Positions 6,953-14,882 are shown, counted from the stretch's first letter. The stretch is 26,077 bases of DNA from CAG-488 sp051881315 (GCA_051881315.1 JBJEPQ010000060.1:1-26077); one strand, 5' to 3'. A program made the numbers and translations. Notes: generated by a model from the letters alone, not told the origin.

Positions 6953-7336
6953 TTACATCACCCTGATCTGATTAAAAGCGAAGCTGTCGTCCCGGCAAAG
7001 CGGAATTATTTCAAGCATTTTCCTTTCATAGAAGCTCTTGGCTTCGCTCAGGAGCTTTTCGGTGTCCTTGTTTTCCTGCTCTATGCTTAAATCGCCTGCC
7101 TTGAAGCTTGTGACATTCGCTTCGCCTGCGGCGGAGCTTTGCCTGAGCGTCAGCTTGTAACAGGCAAGACCTGCGGCGGCGGAAACAATTCGGTAATCGT
7201 TTCTGTCTGCGTCAGGCTTTAACTTTGCCTCTATCTCTTTGAGACATGAGCGGCATAAAGGAAGAATTTCTTCTTCCTTGTATGCCGAAATGTCCGTCAG
7301 CTCACTGAGATAGTCTTTTACCTCCCAGCAGCTCAT
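6953..7336 (-). CDS. Phage head-tail connector-like protein (gp6-type)
   Basis: 127 residues, largely helical (VKDYLSELTDISAYKEEEIL, CLKEIEAKLKPDADRNDYRI, KLLSEAKSFYERKMLEIIP). Helical proteins of 100-130 residues directly after the capsid gene usually form the ring under the portal. The start overlaps the capsid stop (ATGA), and no good ribosome site is present, which indicates translational coupling to the capsid gene. Assigned by fold impression and order, not by a diagnostic motif. Confidence 0.6.
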   Translation of the reverse strand: MSCWEVKDYLSELTDISAYKEEEILPLCRSCLKEIEAKLKPDADRNDYRIVSAAAGLACYKLTLRQSSAAGEANVTSFKAGDLSIEQENKDTEKLLSEAKSFYERKMLEIIPLCRDDSFAFNQIRVM

Positions 7337-8385
7337 TCTGACGGGATCTCTGACTGATCCTCGGTTGTGGTTGTGATCTCGGCAGGAGCGAGAGTCTTAA
7401 CCGCGCCGGGGAGAATCTTTGCAAAGCCTGTGATCGAAGTGATGGCGATCTGCTCAAGCTGTCTGTCAACGAGCTTGCCGTAATCGGTCTCAACATCTCC
7501 GACCTTGACCATTTCAAGCGCACAGCTCTTGTCAAGACCGATCATCATCGTATTGTTTGTGACGTGAGATGATTTGATAAGATTTGCGCCGAACGGTGTA
7601 ATGAGCTTGCCCGTGCCGTGGAAATTGAGACCTGCGGCGGCGTCTCTGAACTCGTTCATCTTGAGAATGGTTGCCGTTACTCCCGGAGAAGCGAGGATTG
7701 TGTTAAGCTCATAGGGAGCGAATTTGTTCCAGAAGTCGATGAGATCATCGTAGGTGTATTCGTCTGCGGCGAGGGCGCAAACCTCCGCCTTGTTCTTTCC
7801 ACCGTCACCGTTGATAAGCACATCAACTGCGTCTGCCATAAGGCTCTGAGCGAGGTATGCGCCGATTCTCTTGAGAGCGACCGAAACAACGTCAAGACGC
7901 TGAAAACGAAGCACATCGTATGAGGTGGTTATCATTCTGCCTCTTTTCTTGAGACGGATAGTTCTGTCGCTTACCTTGAAATCGGCTGTTTCGAGAGTAT
8001 CGCCCTCATTGAACACCTTCATTTCGGCGTTTGCCGAGGTCATCTCGAGGTTCATTGCACGGTAATCGAGAGAGTCGATGTTCGTTGTAGCGGCGATAAT
8101 GTCGGGCAGAAAGCTTGCCTCGTCCATACCGTAGCGAACGGCTCTTGAAACGTATTCGGGGAAAAGAACTGCGGCGTCGCTCGTCTGGAAAAACTTGCCG
8201 ACCACCGAGCTGTCAGATCCCTGAGGCTTGATGCCGAAACGCTTGAGCTGACGCTGATAAGCGTCAAGCCCCTCAAGCTCGGTACCTCTGTAATTCTCGG
8301 AGGGATCAAGGCCCTCCAAAACCTGTGTAAAGCTGCGGCCTGTGCCGTACATTCCTTTTTCAAGTCTTAAATTGTCAAAACCCAT
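7333..8385 (-). CDS. Phage major capsid protein (HK97-fold type)
   Basis: 350 residues. Gene order (terminase, portal, protease, then this gene) and features of the chain support a capsid assignment: a long N-terminal arm, the SDRTIRLKKRGRMITTSYDVLR segment typical of the E-loop to P-domain region, DALINGDG-like DVLINGDGGK, and a C-terminal A-domain region (MMIGLDKSCALEMVKVGDV). The N-terminal 50-60 residues are charged and could be a delta region cut by the protease gene just upstream. AAGGAGG lies seven bases before the ATG, the strongest site in the module, as expected for the most abundant product. The hydrophilic tail (EITTTTEDQSEIPSE) may be surface-exposed. Confidence 0.85.
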   Translation of the reverse strand: MGFDNLRLEKGMYGTGRSFTQVLEGLDPSENYRGTELEGLDAYQRQLKRFGIKPQGSDSSVVGKFFQTSDAAVLFPEYVSRAVRYGMDEASFLPDIIAATTNIDSLDYRAMNLEMTSANAEMKVFNEGDTLETADFKVSDRTIRLKKRGRMITTSYDVLRFQRLDVVSVALKRIGAYLAQSLMADAVDVLINGDGGKNKAEVCALAADEYTYDDLIDFWNKFAPYELNTILASPGVTATILKMNEFRDAAAGLNFHGTGKLITPFGANLIKSSHVTNNTMMIGLDKSCALEMVKVGDVETDYGKLVDRQLEQIAITSITGFAKILPGAVKTLAPAEITTTTEDQSEIPSE

Positions 8386-8397
8386 TTGTAGTCCTCC

Positions 8398-9363
8398 TTA
8401 AAATTTAAAATCGTTGTTTGTGACTGTTGTTTTGTCTTTCTTCGCTTTGAGCTGAGGCGAGAGGGGAATAATCTCCTCCGCCTTTTTTCTGAAAGCGTCC
8501 CTGATTCTTACAAGCTCCTCTGTTTCAACTGAGGAACACATCTTTTCAATGCTTTCGCCTGAGAGAGAGGGGACTGAGAGAACGGCATACTTGGCGGTTT
8601 CCTCCGTAAGAGAACGGCGGTAGACCGCACCGTCCTTTGCCTGCTTCTCAAGCCTTGCAATGTATTCGGCAAGCTGTCTTGACTCGTTTTCTCCGAGCTT
8701 GACGGGATTGCCGTCTTTTATTGCCTTGATACAGTTTTCCATTGATTCAATCTCCTTTATGTAGCTTTTTGTCACACCTGCGTTTACCTGTGCCGGAACT
8801 GCGACGAAGGACCATTCGTAAGCGTCCGAAATATCGGAAAGGGTGCAGTAACAAAGCTTGCCGCCGTAGGTTTTGCCCTTGATATGATTGCACTGACCGT
8901 GCCTCATATCGTTTCCGCACACGGAACAGGTGAAAGCTCCTACGGCACAGCTTACGCTGACCTCCTTTTTTATTCCTGCGTTGATGTCGCTTATCAGGTC
9001 GGAATTTTTTTCGGTCAGAGGAATGTAAGCCTTTGCCTTAACGCAAAGGTATTCCTCGCCGTCAGCCGTTCTTTTGCCCGGAATTTTCACACAATCGGCC
9101 GAGTAAATCCTTGCGCTCTGATTTGCGCTCTTGGGATTGTGGTCGAATATACCGGTCACACCCACAAAGAGCTTTGCAAGCTGAGCGAGTGCGTCGGCGC
9201 TGAAACGTTCGCCGTCCCTGTCAATATCGTTGTCGCAGAGAATAACATTGAAGCTGTAAACCTCGTCGGCTTTCAGCTCCTTTACGGTGAAGCGGTTGAT
9301 CTCTGCGAGATCCTCTTTAGTCAATTCGCAGGGTGAAATGTTTCCCTTGTATTCCTTATTCAA
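8398..9363 (-). CDS. Prohead protease with Cys/His cluster and scaffold-like C-terminus
   Basis: 321 residues. The N-terminal 195 residues match the prohead protease pattern: entry motif SFNVILCDNDIDRDGERFS, then putative catalytic His75 (IFDHN), Ser136 (KEVSVS) and Glu183 (YEWSFVAVPA). This His/Ser/Glu layout is that of the HK97-type protease. A Cys/His-rich insertion between Ser and Glu (C146, C149, C158, H160, C171, C173) looks metal-binding. The last 110 residues are charged and helical (ESRQLAEYIARLEKQ) and may act as scaffold, removed on maturation. The apparent start is TTG, with GGAG ten bases upstream; it overlaps the end of the portal gene by eight bases. A later ATG is not favoured because the conserved domain starts soon after. 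Confidence 0.8.
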   Translation of the reverse strand: MNKEYKGNISPCELTKEDLAEINRFTVKELKADEVYSFNVILCDNDIDRDGERFSADALAQLAKLFVGVTGIFDHNPKSANQSARIYSADCVKIPGKRTADGEEYLCVKAKAYIPLTEKNSDLISDINAGIKKEVSVSCAVGAFTCSVCGNDMRHGQCNHIKGKTYGGKLCYCTLSDISDAYEWSFVAVPAQVNAGVTKSYIKEIESMENCIKAIKDGNPVKLGENESRQLAEYIARLEKQAKDGAVYRRSLTEETAKYAVLSVPSLSGESIEKMCSSVETEELVRIRDAFRKKAEEIIPLSPQLKAKKDKTTVTNNDFKF

Positions 9364-10498
9364 CTGATTTCAACTCCTGTTCGATCCTTTCACTCTGAGC
9401 ACGGTAAAGACGTGCTTTTGCCAGCTCGACCTCATCCTGAAGCGTGATATCGTCCCATTCAACGCTGAACTGCCCGTTCCTGCCGTTTGTCACCATCCAG
9501 AATCTGCATATTTTTTCAATGACGGGTGTGAGCAGTCTGCGGTATGCCTCAAGCTCGCTTGTCAGCACGTCCGCCTGCTGAGAGGACATTCTCTCGGTTG
9601 ACGACCAGCTCAGGCTGAGCATGAACGGCGGCAGTCCCGTTTTCGCAACGATCTGTTCAAGCATCTGACGGACGGGAACCTCGCTGTCAAGAATCTGATT
9701 GTCTGCACCGATCGCCTTGATGCTTACGTCGCCGACGGCGACAAAATCCCTGAGCTGACCTCCCGGCTGCATCGCCTCGCTCCACTCACGGGCGACCTGC
9801 TGTGCCCTGTCCTTGGCATAGGCACGGTCAACAACATCGTTCTGCGGCTTGTAGGTGACGGCAAATCTGACATTGCCGACACGTTCCCAGTTGATGCCGA
9901 TCGTGTTATAGATCTTCATCAGAATGTTGCTGACAAAGGGCAGTCCCTTTAAAAGCGAATTGCCCGTAAGCTGTCCGGCTTCGGGGTTGAGCACCGACAG
10001 AAGCACAAGCTGAGGATATTCGACAGGCTTCGCCTCGGCAAGCTCACGCACACAGACAACAGTTGAAAATCCGTCGTCGGCACGTCTCAGCTCAACGTCG
10101 TCAAGCTCGGCGTTGTAAAGAGCGGCAAAATTACCGTCAGAGTCGGTTATCATCTCGCCGACCGCCGTTCCGTAGGTCAGAAGCTGTTCAAAGTAGGTGG
10201 ACAGGAACGAGTTTATGCCCTGCTGACCTGATCCGATCTTGACCTCGGACAGAAAACGTCGAAGCTCATTTTCACATTCCTTGTTGTCGCAGTCGATGCG
10301 AAAGCCGCCCGTCAGTCTGATGATCTTGTAGATTGCGGCGTCGATAATGGGGATAGCTTCACGAAGCTCACGGTAAAGCTTGTTCTGAACCGATGAAAGC
10401 GGTGTGTAGCTGTCAAGAAGACTGAAAGGATTATTCTTGTAGGTTTGCGGTGCCGAAACCGCGGTTTTTGCAGCGGATAATTTCTTGAATATTCCCAC
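9356..10498 (-). CDS. Phage portal protein
   Basis: 380 residues, on the short side for portals. The start codon is GTG with AAAGGAG seven bases upstream. Recognisable features are the helical wing start (REAIPIIDAAIYKIIRLTGG), the FEQLLTYGTAVGEMI segment, the central region around TGNSLLKGLPFVSNILMKIY, and a C-terminal crown (MSSQQADVLTSELEAYRRLL, then IEKICRFW). In the particle it forms the twelve-subunit ring through which the terminase pumps DNA. It follows the large terminase by 36 bases, the normal position. No truncation is evident, although the N-terminal portion is brief. Confidence 0.85.
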   Translation of the reverse strand: MGIFKKLSAAKTAVSAPQTYKNNPFSLLDSYTPLSSVQNKLYRELREAIPIIDAAIYKIIRLTGGFRIDCDNKECENELRRFLSEVKIGSGQQGINSFLSTYFEQLLTYGTAVGEMITDSDGNFAALYNAELDDVELRRADDGFSTVVCVRELAEAKPVEYPQLVLLSVLNPEAGQLTGNSLLKGLPFVSNILMKIYNTIGINWERVGNVRFAVTYKPQNDVVDRAYAKDRAQQVAREWSEAMQPGGQLRDFVAVGDVSIKAIGADNQILDSEVPVRQMLEQIVAKTGLPPFMLSLSWSSTERMSSQQADVLTSELEAYRRLLTPVIEKICRFWMVTNGRNGQFSVEWDDITLQDEVELAKARLYRAQSERIEQELKSVE

Positions 10499-10534
10499 TG
10501 AAAATCTCCTTTCTTTTTTACTGTGGGGGAGCGT

Positions 10535-11812
10535 TTACCTGGAAACGCTCATTACAAAAAAGTCGTTTTCGGGCGCATTCAGCGCCGTTGTGACGAAGTA
10601 TCTCAGATCGTCCATTGCATGGTCATTTTCCTTTCGCGGAGCGTCCCGAACTGCTTTGTCGTCCCACTTGTAAAGCGAAAATTCACGGAGCGTGTCCTTA
10701 CATTCGGGTGAAAAATATATTTTCCTCTGTTTAAGGGCGTCCGAAACCTGCCGTATGCCGTCCACGACGTCGTTTTTGGCAGGTATCACCGTGAAACGAC
10801 CTTTTCTGCGGATACATTGAATAAAGCTTGCCGCCGACGGATCAACAATTACAGCTTCAATATCAAGTCCGCCTGCAAGCTTTTCCAGCTCGTCATAATG
10901 TTCTGCGTCCGTCCTTTGCTCACCCTTTTTACGGGAATCGTAATAATACTCACGGATACGGTACCAACTGCTTTCGTATTCACCCCACAGACCGAACGAG
11001 CAAGGGTTGACCGTGCCGTAATCGCAGGAGATGAAAAAGCGGTTGAACATCTGCGTTTCGGGAGGTGTACTGACGTGTATTTCCTCGTTGAACATAGGGT
11101 AAACCACGCCCTGAGCCGCAACCCATTTGCCCTCCACAAAACGCTTGTAAAATGCGCCTGAGTAAAGACTCTCGTACCGCTGTATTATGTTGGGTGTGAG
11201 TGACGGATTGTCACGCATTGTGAAGTGAAGATAAAGGCAGTTCTTCTGCTTCGCCTTGAGAATCCATTCACGGTAGAACCAGTGCATCGGATGCTCGGGG
11301 TTGCAGTTGAACCAAAGCTTTGAGCCTTCGAGAGAGCATCTGGCAATAGCCTGCTCAACGAAGGAACGGGGCATCAGAGCCACCTCGTCAAGCAGAACTC
11401 CGCCGAGCGTCATTCCCTGGATAAGAGCCGCAGAGCCTTCATCCTTTCCGCCGAAAAGGTAATAACGGTTGACTGTATTCTGATAGGTCATTTCGATATA
11501 ATTCTGCGACGATTTCAGATTGATTGCGAAGCCGAGAGAGGCTAAAATTGGACTCAGGGGAGTGATAACATTCCTCTTGAGTGATGCTATTGTTTTTCCG
11601 CAAATCGCAAATGAGGTGTCTGAGAAAGCCGAGAACGACCAGGCAATAAAAGAAAGTGACATACAAACTGTCTTTCCCGAACGGACGGCTCCGTCACATA
11701 TGATGGCGTCATAGTCCTTCTTGTCGGAATTCTGACACCACCATGTCATGACCTCAAGCTGTTTTTTCGAGAAAGAGTTGAAGGATGAAAGTGCGTTATT
11801 CAAGCCTATCAT
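10535..11812 (-). CDS. Terminase large subunit (PBSX-type), apparently intact
   Basis: 425 residues. ATPase and nuclease that packages and cuts phage DNA. Walker A is GAVRSGKT (41-48), the form typical of PBSX-like terminases, and Walker B is VLLDE (139-143). The C-terminal RNase H-like nuclease keeps its three acidic positions: D264 (FISCDYG), D324 (AVIVDPS) and D401/D402 (HAMDDLRYF). All catalytic residues are therefore in place, which argues against a decayed remnant. The start at 11812 overlaps the small subunit by 17 bases and has only a cramped AGGA, so translation is probably coupled. The start is likely because FSKKQLEVMTWW near residue 14 is family-typical. Confidence 0.92.
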   Translation of the reverse strand: MIGLNNALSSFNSFSKKQLEVMTWWCQNSDKKDYDAIICDGAVRSGKTVCMSLSFIAWSFSAFSDTSFAICGKTIASLKRNVITPLSPILASLGFAINLKSSQNYIEMTYQNTVNRYYLFGGKDEGSAALIQGMTLGGVLLDEVALMPRSFVEQAIARCSLEGSKLWFNCNPEHPMHWFYREWILKAKQKNCLYLHFTMRDNPSLTPNIIQRYESLYSGAFYKRFVEGKWVAAQGVVYPMFNEEIHVSTPPETQMFNRFFISCDYGTVNPCSFGLWGEYESSWYRIREYYYDSRKKGEQRTDAEHYDELEKLAGGLDIEAVIVDPSAASFIQCIRRKGRFTVIPAKNDVVDGIRQVSDALKQRKIYFSPECKDTLREFSLYKWDDKAVRDAPRKENDHAMDDLRYFVTTALNAPENDFFVMSVSR

Positions 11813-12272
11813 TCCTCAGCTTGGCGGCGCTGTTTTCGAGCGCCTTGTAAAATGGGTGAGCACATTCGTCGTCGCCGATTGAGCAAAGCTGTTCAAGATG
11901 CTCCAGCGCCTTGATGCGGTCAAAGAATTTAATTTCAAGCCCGCCGCCCTTGGAGCGCTTGATCTCGCTGACATTGAAAAGATCGAGCTTTTCCGTTCCG
12001 AGGAGAGGTTTATCATCGGAGTATGCCAGTCTCACAGCGTCCGAAATATTTCCGAACGCAAGCTGACGGTAGCCTGCGATGATCTCGTCACGGTTGATCT
12101 TTCGCTTTTTATCAAGCCGTTCGATCTCTTTTTTGATGTCGTTTCTCTCCAGCAGGGCAAGCCCGTGTTTCCGTGCCTTTAATCCGTAGCCCGCCTTCGC
12201 GGCAGAGGAACGTGCGTCCCTTGTCTGAGAAAAGAACATACAGAACAGTCTTTCTTTTTCTTCCAGTGCCAT
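11796..12272 (-). CDS. Terminase small subunit (predicted)
   Basis: 158 residues from the ATG at 12272, which has AAAGGAAG eight bases upstream. An in-frame ATG at 12416 is rejected, since it lacks a ribosome site and its extension would run through a terminator hairpin. The N-terminal helix-turn-helix is recognisable: KERLFCMFFSQTRDARSSAAKAGYGLKARKHGLALLERNDI has the layout of terminase small-subunit DNA-binding domains (the 'A..AGY....A...G..LL' pattern). An amphipathic linker (RIKALEHLEQL) follows. It recognises phage DNA and recruits the large subunit. It is first in the head module. Confidence 0.8.
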   Translation of the reverse strand: MALEEKERLFCMFFSQTRDARSSAAKAGYGLKARKHGLALLERNDIKKEIERLDKKRKINRDEIIAGYRQLAFGNISDAVRLAYSDDKPLLGTEKLDLFNVSEIKRSKGGGLEIKFFDRIKALEHLEQLCSIGDDECAHPFYKALENSAAKLRNDRLE

Positions 12273-12293
12273 AAATACTTCCTTTCTTTTTAT

Positions 12294-12305
12294 ACGGTTA
12301 ACCGT
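12294..12305. promoter_or_regulatory. Perfect 12-bp palindrome ahead of the head module
   Basis: ACGGTTAACCGT lies 22 bases upstream of the small terminase start, between the leader terminator and the ribosome site. A perfect palindrome of this size could be an operator or an RNA hairpin near the translation start. No promoter with a good spacer could be assigned around it. Confidence 0.4.
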
Positions 12306-12333
12306 TTGCGAGGGTTGTCCCTCAACCAAAGAC

Positions 12334-12374
12334 AAAAAAAGAGCGATCCATAACAAATAGCTGTTATAGACCGC
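12334..12374 (-). terminator. Terminator-type hairpin upstream of the head module
   Basis: On the minus strand GCGGTCTATAACA (12374-12362), loop of six, TGTTATGGATCGC (12355-12343), then TCTTTTTTT. All 13 pairs form in RNA when two wobble pairs (one G-U, one U-G) are allowed; the DNA arms match at 11 of 13. This asymmetry indicates an RNA element read on the minus strand, toward the terminase genes. No gene lies between it and the foldase terminator at 13102, so it is either an insulator or an attenuator for the module. Confidence 0.75.
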
Positions 12375-12501
12375 CAAAAAAGACTGTTTGTTTACAATTT
12401 GTTCATATTTAATCATAAAAATTTGTCAGCAAAGTTGATTGAGAGGGAAAATTAGACGTTAGATTTTAGACAATAAAACTTTAAAATCTGATGAAATTAT
12501 G

Positions 12502-12641
12502 CAAGGCTTCCCCTTGAGGGGAAGCTCCGCCGCAGGCGGTGATGAGGTGTAGCAAGTCTGATGAAATTCAATTTCTGCTTTTTCATTCTAACACCTCATC
12601 CGCCTCGTTCCTCGGCACCTTCCCCTCAAGGGGAAGGCTTG
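12502..12641. repeat. Inverted pair of GC-rich palindromic repeats (MITE-like)
   Basis: Arms 12502-12550 and 12591-12641 are diverged inverted copies: each has CTTCCCCTTGAGGGGAAG (or its CCTTCCCCTCAAGGGGAAGG form), a GC-rich middle and GATGAGGTGT at the inner end. Together they could fold into a roughly 140-base hairpin with a 40-base loop. Similar 'CACCTCATCCG...CCTTCCCCTC' elements are common between genes of gut Clostridia. No transposase is present. Confidence 0.75.
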
Positions 12642-12714
12642 TAAGGTTTCATCAAACTTTGAAAAAATACAGTCTGAAATCTAACATCTAAAGACTAATG
12701 TCTAATTTTGCACA

Positions 12715-12749
12715 TCATCCGTCACGTCGTTCCTCCGTGCCACCTTCCC
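12715..12749. repeat. Truncated copy of the CATCCG...CACCTTCCC repeat
   Basis: CATCCGTCACGTCGTTCCTC through CACCTTCCC matches one arm of the neighbouring inverted pair, but it ends before the palindromic core. It runs directly into a TTAGA-type tract. Confidence 0.6.
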
Positions 12750-12811
12750 AAAATTAGACTTTAGATTTTAGATGTTAGACATTAGACGATAAAAAGCTTG
12801 CAGAAACCAAA

Positions 12812-12873
12812 TTAGCCTCCCCTTGTTGCATGGCAAGGGGAGGTGTCGAGGAGGTACGACGAGACGGAGGGGA
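12812..12873. repeat. Related palindromic repeat copy
   Basis: CCTCCCCTTG-TTGCATGG-CAAGGGGAGG is a perfect 10-base hairpin, followed by TGTCGAGGAGG...GGAGGGG, the reverse arrangement of the same repeat class. It is flanked on both sides by TTAGA-type tracts. Confidence 0.65.
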
Positions 12874-12976
12874 TAAGAGAAGATAGACTTTAGATTTTAG
12901 ATATTAGACTTTAGATGAGAAAATTTATAGTTTTCATAAACAACAAAAGAAAGACTAAAACATATGTTTTTATCAA

Positions 12977-13063
12977 TCCCTCAGTCAGCTTCGCTGACAG
13001 CGTCTCGCTACGGCTCGGTCACTCCCGTGGCGACGCTTCGCTACCTTTACACAAGGGAGCCGA
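12977..13063. repeat. CCTCAGTCAGCTTCGCTGAC...AAGGGAGCC repeat
   Basis: A second class of intergenic repeat: it starts CCCTCAGTCAGCTTCGCTGA (internal TCAGC/GCTGA hairpin) and ends ACACAAGGGAGCC, which can pair with the start of typical full copies. The middle has been expanded by extra GCTACGGCTCGG / GCGACGCTTCGC segments. The short ORF crossing it is not credible. Confidence 0.65.
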
Positions 13064-13101
13064 AAAGTTTCAGCAAAATTTGAAACGATACCGTCCGAAA
13101 C

Positions 13102-13138
13102 AAAAAAACTGCAAGCCGTCCTTTCGGATGACTTGCAG
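13102..13138 (-). terminator. Terminator of the parvulin foldase gene
   Basis: On the minus strand CTGCAAG, an inner partly paired TCATCCGAAAGGACGG, then CTTGCAG and seven T. It starts 28 bases after the stop codon. Confidence 0.9.
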
Positions 13139-13166
13139 TAAATTCTTATTTAACTGTTTTTACAGC

Positions 13167-14882
13167 TTATTGATATGAGGCAGAGGAGTTAGCGTTGTTA
13201 AGCTCAACAAGATACTTGATCTTCTTGATAGCTCTGTTTTCCGCATACTCTGTGCGGCGGGGACCGATGCCTACCTTGTAGGTGTCACCCTCCTGCAATT
13301 TCTTAGTTTCGGTCTCTATATCCTCATCTGCCTTTGAAGAACGGATTGCAGAATCATAGTAATCTGTACCGTCCTTGGCAACAAAGTAGATGATGTGATA
13401 ACCGTAGTCGGTCTTAACGAGCTCAACATCTCCGGGCTGACGGTTTGCATCAAAGCACCAGTCATTGAACTCGGCAACCATCTGACCGGGATAAATGTTC
13501 TCGTAAAGTCCGCCGTTTGCGGAGGAACCGCTGTCCTCTGTGTACTTAACGGCAAGAGCTGCAAAGCTGTCCTCGGACTTGTCGCCCTCGTTGAACTGCT
13601 TGAGAACGTCCTCAGCCTGAGTTTTCTTCTTGGCGATTTCTTCATCGGAAAGGTCGCTTTGCGTATTCTGATCCTTTGTTGAGAAGAGAATATGACGGGC
13701 TGTTACGGTCTGCTCCTGATGGGGAGCCTTGAGAGCCAGAACTACAATGTACTTTCCGTTTTCCTCGTCGGAGAAGAGCTTTGTCGTGCCGACCTTTGTC
13801 GAACTGTCAAAGAGCCACTTAGCTGCGTCCTCGGAGAAGTTCTGAGAAACGCTGTCCTTGAGCATTGAATAGAGTGTATCCTTATCAACGTCGTAGTTTT
13901 CCGTATCCTTGTTAAGCTCCTTAGCCTTTGCGGTGAAGGTAGCTTCATTCTTTACAGCGTTGAAGAAATCGTTAGCGTTCTTCTTAACCTCTGCGTCGGC
14001 CTTTTCCTGACGTGCCTTGAGCTGATCGTCAGTCTCGTTTTCCTCAGCGGTAAGCTCGGTTGTCTTGAAGGTATAAGCTCTGAATGTAACGAAATCGTAC
14101 TTGGAGGTATCCTCCTTGTAAGCTGCGTCGATATCTGCCTGCTTGTAGCCGTCGGCGATCTCAGCAGTTCTCTCGGTCAGATATTTCTGAGCAAGAACCT
14201 GAATTTTGAGCTGCTTGCGGAGGAATCTCTCGTTGATCGAGCCGCCGTAAACCTTGCGGAGGTATGCATTGAGAGAATACTTAACCTTAGGCTGATCGTC
14301 TGTACCTGTTGAGCCTGCGCCTTCGGCTTCCTCACGCAGATCTTCGATCTGCTGATCTATGTAAGCCTTATCGGCCTCGTTGAGTTCAAGACCTCTCTTG
14401 AGAGCTTCGTTGTAATATGCCTTATGAAGCTGGATAAGCTCGATTGTGTCGTTATGAAGCTTTTCAGCCCATGTGATCTCGTTGCCGTCAGCGTCCTGTG
14501 TGGTCTGAGTCTGCTCATCGGGAGCAAGGCTTGTGTCATATCCCATGCTGGTCTGATAGTAGTACTCATAGTATTGAGCCTGATATCTGATCTGGTTATA
14601 AGCTCTCATGTAGTAGTATTCGTACTCAGCGATCGTAACAGGCTGCTCCGAGCCGACTCCGCCGATTCTGATAACTCTCTGGAGAGCACCGTAATAATTG
14701 AGGGAAAATCCGACAATTCCCAAAACGATTACCGCACAAAGGACAATGGAAATGACCTTTCCTGTAATCTTTTTCACAGTGTTTCTCTTTTCCATGCTAT
14801 GTGCATTTTTTTTGGCAGACTTTGCAATACGTGCCTTTCTTTCGTCACGGTACTGTTCTGCCTTAGACTTTTCATTAGCCAT
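13167..14882 (-). CDS. Membrane-anchored parvulin-type peptidyl-prolyl isomerase (PrsA/SurA-like)
   Basis: 571 residues. A basic cytoplasmic N-terminus is followed by one membrane span (about 42-62, KVISIVLCAVIVLGIVGF). The rest is outside the cell. A SurA_N/PrsA-like helical region covers about 80-385. A PpiC/rotamase domain follows at about 390-505 (VTARHILFS, EDSFAALAVKYTEDSGSS, GGLYENIYPGQM, VKTDYGYHIIYF). It should help fold secreted or wall proteins. Unlike classical PrsA it is not an obvious lipoprotein: the only Cys in the hydrophobic stretch lies inside the helix. I prefer the ATG at 14882, since the AAAGGA site overlaps the upstream ATG at 14891. Monocistronic, with a good promoter and terminator. 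Confidence 0.88.
   Translation of the reverse strand: MANEKSKAEQYRDERKARIAKSAKKNAHSMEKRNTVKKITGKVISIVLCAVIVLGIVGFSLNYYGALQRVIRIGGVGSEQPVTIAEYEYYYMRAYNQIRYQAQYYEYYYQTSMGYDTSLAPDEQTQTTQDADGNEITWAEKLHNDTIELIQLHKAYYNEALKRGLELNEADKAYIDQQIEDLREEAEGAGSTGTDDQPKVKYSLNAYLRKVYGGSINERFLRKQLKIQVLAQKYLTERTAEIADGYKQADIDAAYKEDTSKYDFVTFRAYTFKTTELTAEENETDDQLKARQEKADAEVKKNANDFFNAVKNEATFTAKAKELNKDTENYDVDKDTLYSMLKDSVSQNFSEDAAKWLFDSSTKVGTTKLFSDEENGKYIVVLALKAPHQEQTVTARHILFSTKDQNTQSDLSDEEIAKKKTQAEDVLKQFNEGDKSEDSFAALAVKYTEDSGSSANGGLYENIYPGQMVAEFNDWCFDANRQPGDVELVKTDYGYHIIYFVAKDGTDYYDSAIRSSKADEDIETETKKLQEGDTYKVGIGPRRTEYAENRAIKKIKYLVELNNANSSASYQ

Larger units (their letters stand above)
12451..12916. repeat. TTAGA-type degenerate A/T-rich repeat tracts
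   Basis: Four tracts of a loose TTAGAC/TTTAGAT unit occur at about 12451-12473, 12672-12708 (opposite orientation), 12751-12790 and 12881-12916. They alternate with the GC-rich palindromic repeats in the same gap. No coding potential is seen. Confidence 0.75.

Noticed and set aside
12273..12416. N-terminal extension of the small terminase from the ATG at 12416
   Set aside because: No ribosome site precedes that ATG, the extension crosses a terminator hairpin, and a good AAAGGAAG site precedes the ATG at 12272.
3231..12500. tRNA-Thr as attachment site of the phage cassette
   Set aside because: The tRNA is 2.5 kb from the cassette with unrelated genes between, and I saw no repeat of its 3' end at the far side.
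12440..13065. CRISPR array
   Set aside because: Repeats are of several kinds, unevenly spaced and in mixed orientation, without regular spacers or cas genes.
12915..13178. 87-residue ORF on the plus strand
   Set aside because: It runs through an intergenic repeat and the foldase terminator, lacks a ribosome site and has no recognisable domain.
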